Below are positions 5,332 through 5,637 of a stretch of DNA of 5,637 nucleotides, one piece after another (within the stretch, counting starts at the first letter, position 1; each line of letters opens with the position of its first letter). This DNA is from Bacteriovoracaceae bacterium (lineage in GTDB: Bacteria > Bdellovibrionota > Bacteriovoracia > Bacteriovoracales > Bacteriovoracaceae): NCBI GenBank assembly GCA_947440875.1, contig CANETG010000185.1:1-5637 (forward strand), read 5' to 3'. The notes beneath the pieces were generated by a model. The model was not told where the DNA came from, did not search any database, and was given only the letters and a program-made list of their open reading frames with translations. The position numbers and the translations under genes were made by a program.

Positions 5332-5360
5332 CATTTTGCCCCCTCTTTAGGGGCAAAATG
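5332..5360. promoter_or_regulatory. Perfect 11-base inverted repeat, candidate enhancer site or relic terminator
   Basis: CATTTTGCCCC (5332-5342) and GGGGCAAAATG (5350-5360) flank a 7-base spacer. Unlike T1 and T2 there is no T run after the stem on either strand; A/T polarity is reversed (TTTT before, AAAA after), so it is a poor terminator. It lies at about -100 to -128 from the predicted start of sRNA B, a typical place for a sigma-54 activator site. However, GCCCC, CTCTTT and GGGGC are shared with T1/T2, and CAAAATAAAAAG (5311-5322) repeats the flank of T2 (5067-5078). An altered third terminator of the same array is therefore a fair alternative. Confidence 0.5.
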
Positions 5361-5392
5361 GAAAATGGGGACATGAAAAAGTGACAGAACAT

Positions 5393-5421
5393 AATGTGTA
5401 AGAATGTGTAAGGTGTTTAAG
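5393..5421. repeat. Tandem 10-base repeats AATGTGTAAG, two exact and one degenerate
   Basis: AATGTGTAAG occurs at 5393-5402 and 5403-5412, followed by GTGTTTAAG at 5413-5421. The 10-base period would place the copies on one face of the helix, as with a cooperatively bound protein. It lies about 160-190 bases upstream of the predicted sRNA B start and downstream of the minus-strand gene at the right edge. Function is unknown. Confidence 0.55.
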
Positions 5422-5434
5422 ATCATCGTCTTAA
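5417..5434. repeat. Inverted repeat TTAAGA-N6-TCTTAA
   Basis: TTAAGA (5417-5422) and TCTTAA (5429-5434) form perfect 6-base arms around 6 bases. The left arm overlaps the last tandem 10-base unit. It resembles an operator in form; no T tract follows, so it is not a terminator. The rest of 5361-5528 shows no coding frame or RNA gene that I can support. Confidence 0.4.
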
Positions 5435-5528
5435 CATACTCATTAATTTGTAAGATTTTGTTAGGGCGTAAAAAGTGAATTTTGAAAGCATCAGCAAAGT
5501 TCTCAATATCTTAAGAGGGAACTTAATT

Positions 5529-5637
5529 TTACTGAAAGCTCAAAAATACTTTTTCTTCTTCGCTTTGATCGACAATTTCCGACTGGGCTTCAGGTCTTAT
5601 ATCAATTTTTTGTTCTTTTTTCCGCAGGTCTTTCACG
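5529..5637 (-). CDS. C-terminal 35 codons of an unrecognised charged protein, cut by right edge
   Basis: On the minus strand a frame is open from the right edge to a TAA at 5531-5529. The 35 residues are strongly charged: VKDLRKKEQKIDIRPEAQSE, then IVDQSEEEKVFLSFQ. No domain is recognisable in so short a piece, and whether it is a true gene end rests on the open frame and plausible codon use alone. The GTG at 5636-5634 could also be the start of a 35-residue ORF, but nothing supports that. No intrinsic terminator follows its stop. If real, its transcription runs toward the sRNA B regulatory region. Confidence 0.45.
   Translation of the reverse strand, partial: VKDLRKKEQKIDIRPEAQSEIVDQSEEEKVFLSFQ

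Overview
The window looks like chromosomal DNA of moderate to low GC from a Gram-negative bacterium. Protein resemblances and codon style would fit Bdellovibrionota (Bacteriovorax/Peredibacter-like), but that assignment is inference from memory, not a database result. No transposase, integrase, phage gene, CRISPR array, tRNA or rRNA was seen.

Left part (1-897, minus strand): a secreted TlpA-type thioredoxin-fold protein with an N-terminal signal peptide and a WCPNC active site, cut by the left edge. It diverges from the plus-strand operon across a 90-base gap (898-987).

Middle (988-4743, plus strand): a tight four-gene operon. It holds rapA (SWI2/SNF2-type ATPase that recycles RNA polymerase), a cytoplasmic thioredoxin with a WCGSC site, a small acidic protein resembling the thioredoxin-linked DUF6952 family, and a GNAT N-acetyltransferase. 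Gaps are 12, 1 and -1 bases. The operon ends in a strong, symmetrical intrinsic terminator that starts inside the last stop codon.

Right part (4744-5528) has no convincing protein gene and is the most interesting region. It holds two diverged direct copies (spacing about 325 bases) of an element best read on the MINUS strand. Each copy has, in order, a canonically spaced sigma-54 (-24/-12) promoter, a conserved core that folds into a closing stem plus two hairpins, and a near-identical Rho-independent terminator. The closing stem differs in sequence but pairs perfectly in both copies. I interpret these as twin sigma-54-dependent small RNAs of about 160-167 nt, in the style of Qrr or GlmY/GlmZ sibling sRNAs but with no sequence I recognise. 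Inverted repeats about 100-130 bases upstream of each predicted start are where enhancer-binding activators of sigma-54 would sit. The terminator of the first sRNA is the same hairpin that ends the rapA operon from the other side.

Far right (5529-5637, minus strand): the last 35 codons of a charged protein that enters from beyond the edge.
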